A DNA stretch of 64,000 nt from Bacteroidaceae bacterium (GTDB lineage: Bacteria; Bacteroidota; Bacteroidia; Bacteroidales; Barnesiellaceae_A), in assembly GCA_017522135.1 (NCBI GenBank), contig JAFXAB010000001.1, positions 19,797-83,796 of the forward strand, in the 5' to 3' direction. Shown one piece after another: positions 27,357-36,147 of this stretch. Both the position numbers and the translations under genes were made by a program. Within the stretch, counting starts at the first letter, position 1. Each line of letters begins with the position of its first letter. Under the pieces are notes generated by a model. It was not told the origin of the DNA. It saw only the letters and a program-made list of their open reading frames with translations, and made no database searches.

Positions 27357-29900
27357 TTATTCATTAGAGAGGTTTAAATTCTCTTGCGAAGATGTTATAT
27401 CTTCGTTATTTTCGGGGGATGAAGAATCGGCAGTCTCTTCTGCGACATCTTCCGTAGCCGAGAGTACCTTACATACCGAGGCAATCTCATCGTTGCGTTT
27501 TTCGAGGTTGATGATGCGCACACCCTGTGTGGCACGTCCCATCACACGCACATCGGCAACTTTCATGCGCAGGGTTATACCCGACTTGTTGATGATTACC
27601 AAGTCGTTCTCGTCAGTTACGTTTTTGATAGCTACTACTTTACCTGTCTTTTCGGTTATCTTCATGGTTGCAACACCTTTACCACCACGATTGGTTATGC
27701 GGTAGTCTTCGGCAATAGAACGCTTACCATAACCTTGCTCCGATATAACCATGACAGTCTCTTCTTGGAAGTTCTTGACAACAATCATACCTACAGCGGC
27801 ATCTTGTCCGTCTTCATCGAGTCTGATACCACGCACACCGGTTGCTACGCGACCCATCTCGCGCACAGTGCTCTCGTGGAAGGTAATGGCACGACCGTTG
27901 CGGTTGGCAATAACAAGGTGGCAGTTGCCATCTGTGAGGCGTACGTCGATGAGTTGGTCGCCTTCGAGGATGTTGATGGCATTGACACCATTCTGACGAG
28001 GACGTGAATATGCTTCGAGTTTGGTTTTCTTAATGATACCATTACGTGTACAGAATACAAGATTGTGTGTAGTGTTATACTCGGGGTCTTGCAATTGTTT
28101 TACACGTATAAAGGCATTGACTTTGTCGTCCGACTCGATGTTGAGCATATTTTGTATAGCACGACCCTTCGAGTTTTTGGCACCTTCGGGTATTTCGTAT
28201 ACCTTGAGCCAATAGCAACGTCCCTTTTGTGTAAAGAAGAGCATATAGTTGTGCATAGAAGCCGGATAGATATACTCGATGAAGTCTTCGTCGCGAGTAT
28301 CGCTACCCTTAGCACCTACTCCACCTCTGTTTTGTGCACGGAACTCTGTGAGAGGTGTACGCTTGATATATCCCATGTGCGATATGGTGATAATCATCTC
28401 ATCGTCGGCATAGAAATCCTCGGCGTTAAACTCCTCACTTGCATACACAATATCGGTACGACGCTCGTCGCCATATTTCTCTTTTATCTCGTTCAACTCA
28501 TCTTTGATGACTTGCATACACACCTCGTTGTTGGAGAGAATCTCTTTAAATCGACGTATGGCTTCTTCTACTTGTTGGAACTCGGCATGCAACTTGTCTT
28601 GTTCAAGACCGGTAAGTTGACGCAAGCGCATCTCGACAATTGCGGCGGCTTGCTTGTCGCTGAGAGCAAAACGCTCCATCAATCGGTTGCGTGCTTGCTC
28701 GCCATTTTGCGATGAACGTATTATGGCAATAACTTCGTCGATATTGTCGCTGGCAATAATCAAGCCTTCAAGTATATGTGCTCGCTCTTCGGCCTTCTCA
28801 AGATCATACTGAGTGCGACGTATTACAACCTCGTGACGATGGTCGATGAATGCTTGCAACAGTTGCTTGAGGTTGAGCAATTGCGGACGGCCATTGACAA
28901 GGGCTATGTTGTTGACGCTGAATGATGATTGCAAAGCCGTCATCTTATAGAGCTTGTTGAGCACCACGCTGGCATTTGAATCGCGCTTGATGTCGATAAC
29001 AATGCGCATACCGCTACGGTCGCTCTCGTCATTGATGTTTGATATACCATCAAGGCGTTTTTCCTCAACAAGGTCGGCAATGTTTTTGATAAGCTCGGCT
29101 TTGTTTACACCATAAGGTATCTCATTTACAATAATCGACTCGCGGTTGCCATCGCTTTCAATCTCGGCTTTGGCACGTACGATGATGCGGCCACGACCTG
29201 TTTCAAAAGCATCTTTTACACCCGAATAGCCATAAATGGTGGCACCGGTTGGGAAATCGGGAGCTTTCACGTATTGCATCAAGTCGGCAACTTCGGCCTC
29301 GGGGTTGTCAATAAGAGCTATAGAAGCATCTATACATTCCGAGAGGTTGTGTGGAGGCATATTTGTAGCCATACCTACAGCTATACCCGATGCACCGTTT
29401 ACCAACAATTGAGGTATGCGTGTGGGTAGGACTGTGGGTTCTTCGAGTGTATTATCGAAGTTGGGCGAAAAATCGACAGTGCGCTTGTTGATATCGGCAA
29501 GCATCTCCTCGGCAATGCGAGAGAGGCGCGCCTCGGTATAACGCATTGCGGCAGGTGAGTCTCCATCGATAGAACCAAAGTTGCCTTGACCATCGACCAT
29601 ACAATAGCGCAATGACCAATCTTGAGCCATACGAGCAAGGGCAAAGTATACCGATGAGTCTCCATGAGGGTGATACTTACCGAGTACCTCACCGACTATA
29701 CGTGCACATTTCTTGTAGGGTTGGTTATGTGTATTGTTGAGACGTTCCATTCCGTACAGAATACGACGGTGTACAGGTTTAAGACCATCTCTTACATCGG
29801 GCAAGGCTCGAGCAACGATTACCGACATCGAATAGTCGATATACGATGATTGCATCACCTGTTCGATGTTTACTTTCTGAATTTTGTCTTGGTCCAGCAT
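27357..29900 (-). CDS. gyrA: DNA gyrase subunit A
   Basis: The DNA-cleaving subunit of gyrase (A2B2 with GyrB), which adds negative supercoils using ATP. The N-terminal breakage-reunion domain has the catalytic Tyr121 in MRYTEARL. The quinolone-resistance region reads YHPHGDSSVYFALARMAQ: Ser82 (E. coli Ser83) is the sensitive residue, while the E. coli Asp87 position is Phe86. The C-terminal half carries the beta-pinwheel with repeated GRA/GVR-type blades (RATQGVRIINL near residue 795); a GyrA box-like QNRGGVGAKG lies near 530. The acidic Ser/Glu-rich tail is usual. It is complete at 847 residues. The 5' leader holds an unusual alternating CG tract. The TPR gene follows in the same direction. 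Confidence 0.97.
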   Translation of the reverse strand: MLDQDKIQKVNIEQVMQSSYIDYSMSVIVARALPDVRDGLKPVHRRILYGMERLNNTHNQPYKKCARIVGEVLGKYHPHGDSSVYFALARMAQDWSLRYCMVDGQGNFGSIDGDSPAAMRYTEARLSRIAEEMLADINKRTVDFSPNFDNTLEEPTVLPTRIPQLLVNGASGIAVGMATNMPPHNLSECIDASIALIDNPEAEVADLMQYVKAPDFPTGATIYGYSGVKDAFETGRGRIIVRAKAEIESDGNRESIIVNEIPYGVNKAELIKNIADLVEEKRLDGISNINDESDRSGMRIVIDIKRDSNASVVLNKLYKMTALQSSFSVNNIALVNGRPQLLNLKQLLQAFIDHRHEVVIRRTQYDLEKAEERAHILEGLIIASDNIDEVIAIIRSSQNGEQARNRLMERFALSDKQAAAIVEMRLRQLTGLEQDKLHAEFQQVEEAIRRFKEILSNNEVCMQVIKDELNEIKEKYGDERRTDIVYASEEFNAEDFYADDEMIITISHMGYIKRTPLTEFRAQNRGGVGAKGSDTRDEDFIEYIYPASMHNYMLFFTQKGRCYWLKVYEIPEGAKNSKGRAIQNMLNIESDDKVNAFIRVKQLQDPEYNTTHNLVFCTRNGIIKKTKLEAYSRPRQNGVNAINILEGDQLIDVRLTDGNCHLVIANRNGRAITFHESTVREMGRVATGVRGIRLDEDGQDAAVGMIVVKNFQEETVMVISEQGYGKRSIAEDYRITNRGGKGVATMKITEKTGKVVAIKNVTDENDLVIINKSGITLRMKVADVRVMGRATQGVRIINLEKRNDEIASVCKVLSATEDVAEETADSSSPENNEDITSSQENLNLSNE

Positions 29901-29967
29901 ATAATTAGTTTGTTTTCTATTTGTTTTTTCTTTGTTACATACAACCTATCCTATTGATTTAAGGTAT

Positions 29968-29983
29968 CGCGCGCGTGCGCGTA
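29968..29983. other. 16-nt alternating purine-pyrimidine tract in the gyrA leader
   Basis: CGCGCGCGTGCGCGTA is strictly alternating pyrimidine-purine, a sequence type able to form Z-DNA under negative supercoiling. It lies between the gyrA -7 box (29996-30003) and the gyrA start, in a region otherwise AT-rich. Any regulatory role is inference. Confidence 0.6.
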
Positions 29984-29995
29984 GGTAATAGCGTA

Positions 29996-30003
29996 CAAAG
30001 ATA
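29996..30003 (-). promoter_or_regulatory. -7 element of gyrA
   Basis: TATCTTTG on the minus strand fits TAnnTTTG and lies about 95 nt upstream of the gyrA ATG; no clear -33 box is seen. The 285-nt gap to clpC (29901-30185) holds this, the alternating CG tract and the clpC -7 box, and no gene. Confidence 0.5.
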
Positions 30004-30137
30004 GTCATTTTTTGCTCAACTTAGCACCTATTTATTGTTTTTTAAAACTCTGTCTCCAAAAATTCGGCACACTATTTGTTTAATATCTAAAAACGAATGA
30101 TATAAATTTTTATAGAGGTATATATGACAAAAACTAC

Positions 30138-30145
30138 TACCTTTG
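30138..30145 (+). promoter_or_regulatory. -7 element of clpC
   Basis: TACCTTTG fits TAnnTTTG; it is 40 nt before the ATG at 30186. No good -33 TTTG at 19 nt. Confidence 0.45.
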
Positions 30146-30185
30146 TCAGCGAAAAAGGATAAAAGGTTAGGTGAACAAATATTAT

Positions 30186-32720
30186 ATGGAAAGAAATTTT
30201 TCAATTCACGCCAAAAGCGTGTTAGCATATAGTCGAGAGGAGGCCGGTCGCTTGCAAAACACCGATATATTGCCCGAGCACTTATTGCTGGGTATTATTC
30301 GTGATGGCGAGAGCCGTGCCATTGATGCTATCCTCAGCCTCGGAATAAACCCGCTCGTGTTGCGCAGGGCTATCGAAAAGGAACTTGCCACTGACGAGGA
30401 GGTTGTTTCGGGACAGGAAATCACAATAAGTAAAAGTACCGATCGTGTGCTGAAAATGAGCATGCTTGAGTCGCGTATGATGAAATGCAACGAAACCGAT
30501 ACGGAACATATCTTGTTGGCTATCTTGCGTGACAAGAACAATGCTGCGTCGCGAATTCTTAATGACAACAATGTAACATACGATGACGTTTTGTCTTATC
30601 TGAAGGATAGTACTGACACCTCATCGCATAAGTCAAAGCCTCAAATGGGTGCCGGATTTGAAGAAGATGAGGAAGACGATGATGTGCCACACATGTCGTC
30701 GAGTGGTAGTCAAAGACAATCTACCACGACATCAGCTCCGGGTAGCGAAACACCTGTATTAGACAACTTTGGCTCCGATATGACTCGCGCGGCCGAAGAG
30801 GGTCGCTTAGATCCTGTTGTAGGCCGAGAGATGGAGATTGAGCGATTGGCTCAGATCCTGAGTCGTCGTAAAAAAAACAACCCCATACTCATAGGTGAGC
30901 CGGGGGTGGGCAAGTCGGCTATTGTCGAAGGATTGGCATTGCGCATTGTGCAGCGCAAGGTGTCGCGTGTACTCTTTGGCAAGCGTGTTATATCTCTTGA
31001 TGTAGGGTCTATTGTGGCCGGTACAAAGTATCGTGGACAGTTTGAGGAGCGTATGAAGGCTATTCTCAATGAGTTGTCGAAAAACCCCGATATCATACTC
31101 TTTATCGACGAGATACACACTATTGTAGGAGCAGGTGGCGCAACAGGTACGCTCGATGCAGCCAACATGCTCAAGCCGGCACTTGCTCGAGGTGAATTGC
31201 AGTGCATAGGAGCTACAACATTAGACGAATACCGCAAGAATATAGAGAAGGATGGCGCACTTGAACGTCGCTTCCAGAAAATCATGGTTGAGCCTACAAG
31301 CCCCGAAGAGACATTGCAGATATTGCACAACATCAAGGAACGCTATGAAGACCACCATAATGTAACATATACCGATGATGCGTTGGAGGCCTGCGTAAAA
31401 CTGACCGGACGCTATATAAGCGATCGTAACTTCCCCGATAAAGCTATCGATGCCCTTGATGAAGCCGGCTCGCGTGTACATATAACCAATATTGTTGTCC
31501 CCAAGGAAATAGAAAATCTGGAACAACAAATAGAAGATGCCGGCAAGGAAAAAATGCGCGCTGTGAATGCTCAAAACTATGAGTTGGCAGCAAGCTATAG
31601 AGATAAAGCACGCGAGTTGCAAGTAAAACTCGAACATGCCAAGCAGCAATGGGAGGCACACGTAGCCAAACACCGGGAACTTGTTGACGAAGAAAAGATA
31701 GCCGAGGTTGTAGCCATGATGTCGGGTGTGCCTCTGCAACGTGTGGCTGAGGGAGAAAGCAGTCGATTGCTGGATATGAATGATGTCATAAAGGGAGTAG
31801 TTATAGGACAAGACAAGGCTGTAGACACCGTTGTAAAAGCTATACAACGCAATCGCATAGGACTCAAAGACCCCAATAAACCTATAGGGACGTTCTTGTT
31901 CCTCGGCCCTACCGGTGTGGGTAAAACTCACCTTGCCAAAAAGCTGGCCGAACAGCTTTTTGATAGCAAAGATGCACTTATTCGCATAGATATGAGCGAG
32001 TATATGGAGAAATTCTCCGTGTCACGATTGGTGGGTGCGCCTCCGGGATATGTAGGCTACGAAGAAGGTGGTCAACTTACCGAGCGTGTACGTCGTAAGC
32101 CCTACTCTGTTGTCTTACTCGATGAGATAGAAAAAGCTCACCCCGACACGTTCAACCTGCTGTTGCAAGTAATGGACGAAGGTCGATTGACCGACAGCCT
32201 GGGTCGTCAGGTAGACTTTAAAAATACGGTGATAATTCTTACCTCAAACATTGGCACACGACAACTCAAAGATTTCGGTCACGGTGTAGGCTATGCCGCA
32301 CCCAATGTAGACGAAAAAGAGAAATCGCGCAATGTAATTACAAAAGCTCTCAATCGTGCATTCTCGCCCGAGTTCCTTAATCGTGTCGACGATATAGTTA
32401 TGTTTGACCAACTCGACAAAGAGTCTATATTCAAGATTATAGACATAGAATTGGTGGGGTTCCGCAACCGCATCGAACAACTTGGCTATAAACTTATTAT
32501 TACCGACCAGGCCAAAGATTTTATTGCCGACAAGGGATATGACGTACAGTACGGAGCAAGACCACTGAAACGTGCCATACAAAAGTATCTCGAAGATGAA
32601 ATGGCCGAAATGATAATACGTGCCGCCATACACAACGGCGATACGATAAAGGTCGACTATGACAAAAACGAAGATAAAATAATCACATCGGTTGAAGACA
32701 CTTCACTATCGGACAAATAA
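30186..32720 (+). CDS. clpC: ClpC-type AAA+ unfoldase of the Clp protease
   Basis: An ATP-driven unfoldase that feeds substrates to ClpP. The order is: Clp_N double repeat (residues 1-150, starting [19 protein letters not shown]), a Gly/Ser/acid-rich linker, AAA1 with Walker A GEPGVGKS and Walker B ILFIDEIH, a short coiled-coil M domain (about 415-480), AAA2 with [16 protein letters not shown] and [13 protein letters not shown], and the C-terminal D2-small domain. I choose the ATG at 30186 ([10 protein letters not shown]) over the GTG at 30171, giving 844 residues, normal for ClpC. It is divergent from gyrA and ends at a terminator before htpG, so the two chaperone genes are separate units. 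Confidence 0.95.
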   Translation: MERNFSIHAKSVLAYSREEAGRLQNTDILPEHLLLGIIRDGESRAIDAILSLGINPLVLRRAIEKELATDEEVVSGQEITISKSTDRVLKMSMLESRMMKCNETDTEHILLAILRDKNNAASRILNDNNVTYDDVLSYLKDSTDTSSHKSKPQMGAGFEEDEEDDDVPHMSSSGSQRQSTTTSAPGSETPVLDNFGSDMTRAAEEGRLDPVVGREMEIERLAQILSRRKKNNPILIGEPGVGKSAIVEGLALRIVQRKVSRVLFGKRVISLDVGSIVAGTKYRGQFEERMKAILNELSKNPDIILFIDEIHTIVGAGGATGTLDAANMLKPALARGELQCIGATTLDEYRKNIEKDGALERRFQKIMVEPTSPEETLQILHNIKERYEDHHNVTYTDDALEACVKLTGRYISDRNFPDKAIDALDEAGSRVHITNIVVPKEIENLEQQIEDAGKEKMRAVNAQNYELAASYRDKARELQVKLEHAKQQWEAHVAKHRELVDEEKIAEVVAMMSGVPLQRVAEGESSRLLDMNDVIKGVVIGQDKAVDTVVKAIQRNRIGLKDPNKPIGTFLFLGPTGVGKTHLAKKLAEQLFDSKDALIRIDMSEYMEKFSVSRLVGAPPGYVGYEEGGQLTERVRRKPYSVVLLDEIEKAHPDTFNLLLQVMDEGRLTDSLGRQVDFKNTVIILTSNIGTRQLKDFGHGVGYAAPNVDEKEKSRNVITKALNRAFSPEFLNRVDDIVMFDQLDKESIFKIIDIELVGFRNRIEQLGYKLIITDQAKDFIADKGYDVQYGARPLKRAIQKYLEDEMAEMIIRAAIHNGDTIKVDYDKNEDKIITSVEDTSLSDK

Positions 32721-32740
32721 CCAATAAATTTTCAAGCCAA

Positions 32741-32773
32741 AATGTCAGCCTTTGACGGGCTGGCATTTTTTTT
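32741..32773 (+). terminator. Terminator of clpC
   Basis: AATGTCAGCC (32741-32750) pairs with GGCTGGCATT (about 32758-32767) with one wobble, followed by eight Ts. Confidence 0.85.
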
Positions 32774-32817
32774 GCTATACCTAAGTCAAAATGTAATAAC
32801 TATAAATATTAAATATC

Positions 32818-34869
32818 ATGCAAAAAGGAACCATTGGGGTAACTACCGACAACATCTTCCCCATTATCAAAAAATTCTTGTATAGCGACCATGAAATCTT
32901 CCTTCGTGAAGTTGTGTCAAACGCTGTAGACGCCACACAGAAACTCAAGACACTCTCTTCTGTGGGAGAATTTAAAGGCGAATTGGGTGCACTCGATGTA
33001 CGTATTGCGATAGATAAAGAGGCCGGAACACTCACCATCAGCGACAGCGGTGTGGGTATGACTGCCGACGAGATAGACCGTTATATCAATCAAATAGCAT
33101 TCTCGGGTGCCGAAGAGTTTGTTGAGAAATATAAGAATGATGCCAATGCCATTATCGGACACTTCGGTCTGGGATTCTACTCTACATTCATGGTATCGAA
33201 AAAGGTAGAAATACGCACACTCTCTTTCAGAGAAGGTGCTCAGGCCGTACAATGGAGCTGCGACGGTACACCTTCCTTTGAAATGACCCAGATTGAAAAG
33301 TTGCATAGAGGTACTGACATAATTCTATATATAGATGATGAAAATAAAGAGTTTCTGGAGCCTCAACGCATAGAGACACTATTGCGCAAGTACTGCCGTT
33401 TCTTGCCTGTACCTATCATCTTTGGCAAAGAACAAGAGTGGAAGGATGGCAAGTATGTAGATACTGACACTGACAAAATTATCAACAATCTCACTCCGGC
33501 ATGGACTCGCAAGCCTACAGATCTTACCGATGAGGATTATCGCGAGTTTTATCATGAAATATGCCCCGGAGCAGATGAACCTCTTTTCTGGATACACCTT
33601 AATGTAGATTATCCCTTCAATCTTACAGGTATTCTTTATTTCCCCAAGATAAAGAGCAATCTCGACCTCAATCGTTACAAAATACAATTGTATTGCAACC
33701 AAGTATATGTAACAGACTCGGTTGAGGGTGTTGTACCCGACTTCTTGATGCTCTTGCAAGGTGTTATCGATTCGCCCGATATTCCGTTGAACGTATCACG
33801 CTCTTATTTGCAAAGTGATGCTAATGTAAAGAAAATATCGACCTATATCACAAAGAAGGTTGCCGACCGCTTGCAAGAGATATTTAACAACGACCGCAAA
33901 CAGTTTGAAGAGAAATGGAACGACATTAAGCTGTTTATTGAGTATGGCATGCTCAGTGACGAGAAGTTCTATGAACGTGCCGCCAAGTTTGCGCTTTTGC
34001 ACAACACCGACGGTAAATTCTTTACCTTTGAGGAATATAAAAACATTATATCGGGAGAGCAGACCGATAAAGATGGCAACCTCATATATCTATATGCAAC
34101 CGACAAGACAGCTCAATACAGCTATATCGAAGCGGCAACAGCACGTGGATATGATGTCTTGTTGATGGATGGTCAACTCGACTCTCACTACATAGCTATG
34201 TTGGAGCAAAAGTTTGAGAAAAGTCGTTTTGTTCGTGTAGATAGTGATGTTATAGACAATCTTATACGCAAGGAGAACGACCGCGAAGTAACACTCTCGG
34301 CTCAAGAGCGCGAAGCGATGACTACCGTCTTTAAGTCGCAAATACCCACCATCGAGAAAAGCGAATTTATAATAATGTTTGAGGCTCTTGGCGAAAACTC
34401 AGCACCGGTCATGATTACCCAAAGTGAGTATATGCGTCGTATGAAGGAGATGGCTGCTATGCAACCCGGCATGAGTTTCTATGGCGAATTGCCCGACACT
34501 TTCAATCTCATTGTCAATACCGACCATGCGTTGTGCAAAAAAGTCCTTGCCGATACCGGCGTGGCTTGTAACGATACTATAGCACCTCTTGCATCGCAAC
34601 TCGATGCTGTCAATGCCGAGATTACGCGTCTTAACAATGAGCGCAAAGATAAGAAAGACGAGGATATTCCTGTAGCCGATAAAGAGGCTCTGCGTAATGC
34701 CGAGAATGAGGCTGCCGACTTACGCAAAAAGCAAGAGAACGTGTATAGTGAGTATGCACAAAATAATAACTTGGTAAAACAACTTATCGACTTGGCTCTG
34801 CTGTCTAACAATATGCTACGTGGCGAGGCGTTGAGCCGTTTTGTAAAACGCTCTTTCGACATGTTGTAA
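32818..34869 (+). CDS. htpG: Hsp90 chaperone HtpG
   Basis: An ATP-dependent dimeric chaperone of the cytoplasm. The GHKL ATPase domain is N-terminal: FLYSDHEIFLREVVSNAVDA near residue 20, DSGVGMT near 75 and the lid segment GHFGLGFYSTFMV near 118. Middle and C-terminal dimerisation domains follow. It is 683 residues, longer than E. coli HtpG (624), which is common in Bacteroidota. The C-terminal region (about 590-650) carries a charged insertion (RLNNERKDKKDEDIPVADK). It is monocistronic, between the clpC terminator and a strong downstream hairpin. Confidence 0.96.
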   Translation: MQKGTIGVTTDNIFPIIKKFLYSDHEIFLREVVSNAVDATQKLKTLSSVGEFKGELGALDVRIAIDKEAGTLTISDSGVGMTADEIDRYINQIAFSGAEEFVEKYKNDANAIIGHFGLGFYSTFMVSKKVEIRTLSFREGAQAVQWSCDGTPSFEMTQIEKLHRGTDIILYIDDENKEFLEPQRIETLLRKYCRFLPVPIIFGKEQEWKDGKYVDTDTDKIINNLTPAWTRKPTDLTDEDYREFYHEICPGADEPLFWIHLNVDYPFNLTGILYFPKIKSNLDLNRYKIQLYCNQVYVTDSVEGVVPDFLMLLQGVIDSPDIPLNVSRSYLQSDANVKKISTYITKKVADRLQEIFNNDRKQFEEKWNDIKLFIEYGMLSDEKFYERAAKFALLHNTDGKFFTFEEYKNIISGEQTDKDGNLIYLYATDKTAQYSYIEAATARGYDVLLMDGQLDSHYIAMLEQKFEKSRFVRVDSDVIDNLIRKENDREVTLSAQEREAMTTVFKSQIPTIEKSEFIIMFEALGENSAPVMITQSEYMRRMKEMAAMQPGMSFYGELPDTFNLIVNTDHALCKKVLADTGVACNDTIAPLASQLDAVNAEITRLNNERKDKKDEDIPVADKEALRNAENEAADLRKKQENVYSEYAQNNNLVKQLIDLALLSNNMLRGEALSRFVKRSFDML

Positions 34870-34896
34870 TTGAGGGTTATTAAGTAATTTACAAAT

Positions 34897-34934
34897 AAGA
34901 GTGGCTACACCGCATGTTCAATGTAGCCACTCTT
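34897..34934. terminator. Bidirectional terminator between htpG and the Ntn-hydrolase gene
   Basis: A perfect 13-bp stem, AAGAGTGGCTACA (34897-34909) with TGTAGCCACTCTT (34922-34934), lies between convergent genes. Confidence 0.8.
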
Positions 34935-34962
34935 GTATTAGTCTTGAATATAATGAGATATG

Positions 34963-36042
34963 CTATTTTATCTCAATCATTTCTATAGGTTGTGTTTTGT
35001 CTTTATCAAGAGGATAACTTCCCGATTTGACACGTCCGAAGTCTATGCTTTTGAGGTCTATACAACGAATATTGCTATTGTAGGCTGTACGGTAATAAAT
35101 GCGATGATTTGTCAGGTCGCTTACCACTGTCCACTGAGTCGCTGATGGCATATCTTGTGGCGTTTCGCCCGGATTGTACTCCACACCGATGGGTACATCG
35201 AAATTGTTGAGAATATGGAAACATTGCAACACGGTATCGAATGCTGTAGGACGTTGGGGTGCAGTAGCTACAAAGAATGCTGCGCGGACAAATCGAGATG
35301 TCGATGTAACATCACCCGGTATACCGTGAAAAGCCGATCCGGCACTTATGGAGGTAAGCTCTACCCCATTCCATTTTTGTGATTTCGCTACACCGGGATA
35401 TAGATTGACATAGTTATTGAGATTGGTTATATGCCATGTAAAAGATGGTGCATTGGTGATAACGCCTATCTTGTTTTCATGTATGTTATATTTACCATCG
35501 ATTATCTCCAACACTACTTGTCGCCCTCCTGGCTCGGCTATACGCCAGTGAATTGTCAGCATCGACGGGTCGAGTGATACGACATGAACATCCTGCAAAC
35601 CGGCAATCACATCATCAATGCTCGAGAATTGTGATAGAATCCATTCGACCAATTGTAAGTCGGCAATTGTTTTGTCATTGTGTTGGGCATTATACGTTTC
35701 GTAGCTGCCATAATGGGGAAAATAGAATAGACCGGCCGATAATCCCGCTTCGTTGATGCCCTCGGCAACAAAATCACCATTAACCACACTGAGTCCGATA
35801 AAGCCATAACGAGCATTAAACTTTATACCATTACGACCCGTAGGCGTATATGAGACAAGTTCTTTACCTCGTGCTACTACATTGTACTCGCTTGTGAGTG
35901 GTGTACCCGCCCACTCTATCGTGCGAGCTACCACAAAACTACCATCGGCTGCATGAAATGATATGCCTGTACAGGCCTCTACTCCCGCCAGACTCGACAG
36001 TGCCATACCGGCACTTATTGCTAATAATTGTGTTGTTCTCAT
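34963..36042 (-). CDS. Exported choloylglycine hydrolase/penicillin V acylase-family enzyme
   Basis: A linear amide C-N hydrolase with the Ntn fold. A signal peptide ends just before Cys24 (GVEACTGISF), so the nucleophile Cys becomes residue 1 of the mature periplasmic enzyme, as in Gram-negative family members. Other family marks are the Arg in VARTIEW, the Asn/Pro in VITNAPSFTWHI and GDVTSTSRFVRAAF with the conserved Arg. At 359 residues it is normal. Bacteroidales homologues include bile salt hydrolases and penicillin V acylases; which amide this one cleaves cannot be told from sequence. It is monocistronic, divergent from relA. Confidence 0.9.
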   Translation of the reverse strand: MRTTQLLAISAGMALSSLAGVEACTGISFHAADGSFVVARTIEWAGTPLTSEYNVVARGKELVSYTPTGRNGIKFNARYGFIGLSVVNGDFVAEGINEAGLSAGLFYFPHYGSYETYNAQHNDKTIADLQLVEWILSQFSSIDDVIAGLQDVHVVSLDPSMLTIHWRIAEPGGRQVVLEIIDGKYNIHENKIGVITNAPSFTWHITNLNNYVNLYPGVAKSQKWNGVELTSISAGSAFHGIPGDVTSTSRFVRAAFFVATAPQRPTAFDTVLQCFHILNNFDVPIGVEYNPGETPQDMPSATQWTVVSDLTNHRIYYRTAYNSNIRCIDLKSIDFGRVKSGSYPLDKDKTQPIEMIEIK

Positions 36043-36115
36043 TTCTTTATATTTTTTATTCTCACTATTAACACAAAATAATTCATGTAGGTTCTATTCT
36101 TTGGTAAAAAAAACG

Positions 36116-36123
36116 TACTTTTG
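36116..36123 (+). promoter_or_regulatory. -7 element of relA
   Basis: TACTTTTG fits TAnnTTTG. It covers the TTG at 36121 that would otherwise be the first in-frame start, which supports the ATG at 36148 as the real start. Confidence 0.5.
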
Positions 36124-36147
36124 TTATTCTTAAAAACAAGGAAAATA

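Noticed and set aside
31221..31931. 236-codon minus-strand frame inside clpC
   Set aside because: Shadow of the AAA+ coding strand; Phe/Tyr/Leu-rich with no promoter or family signal.
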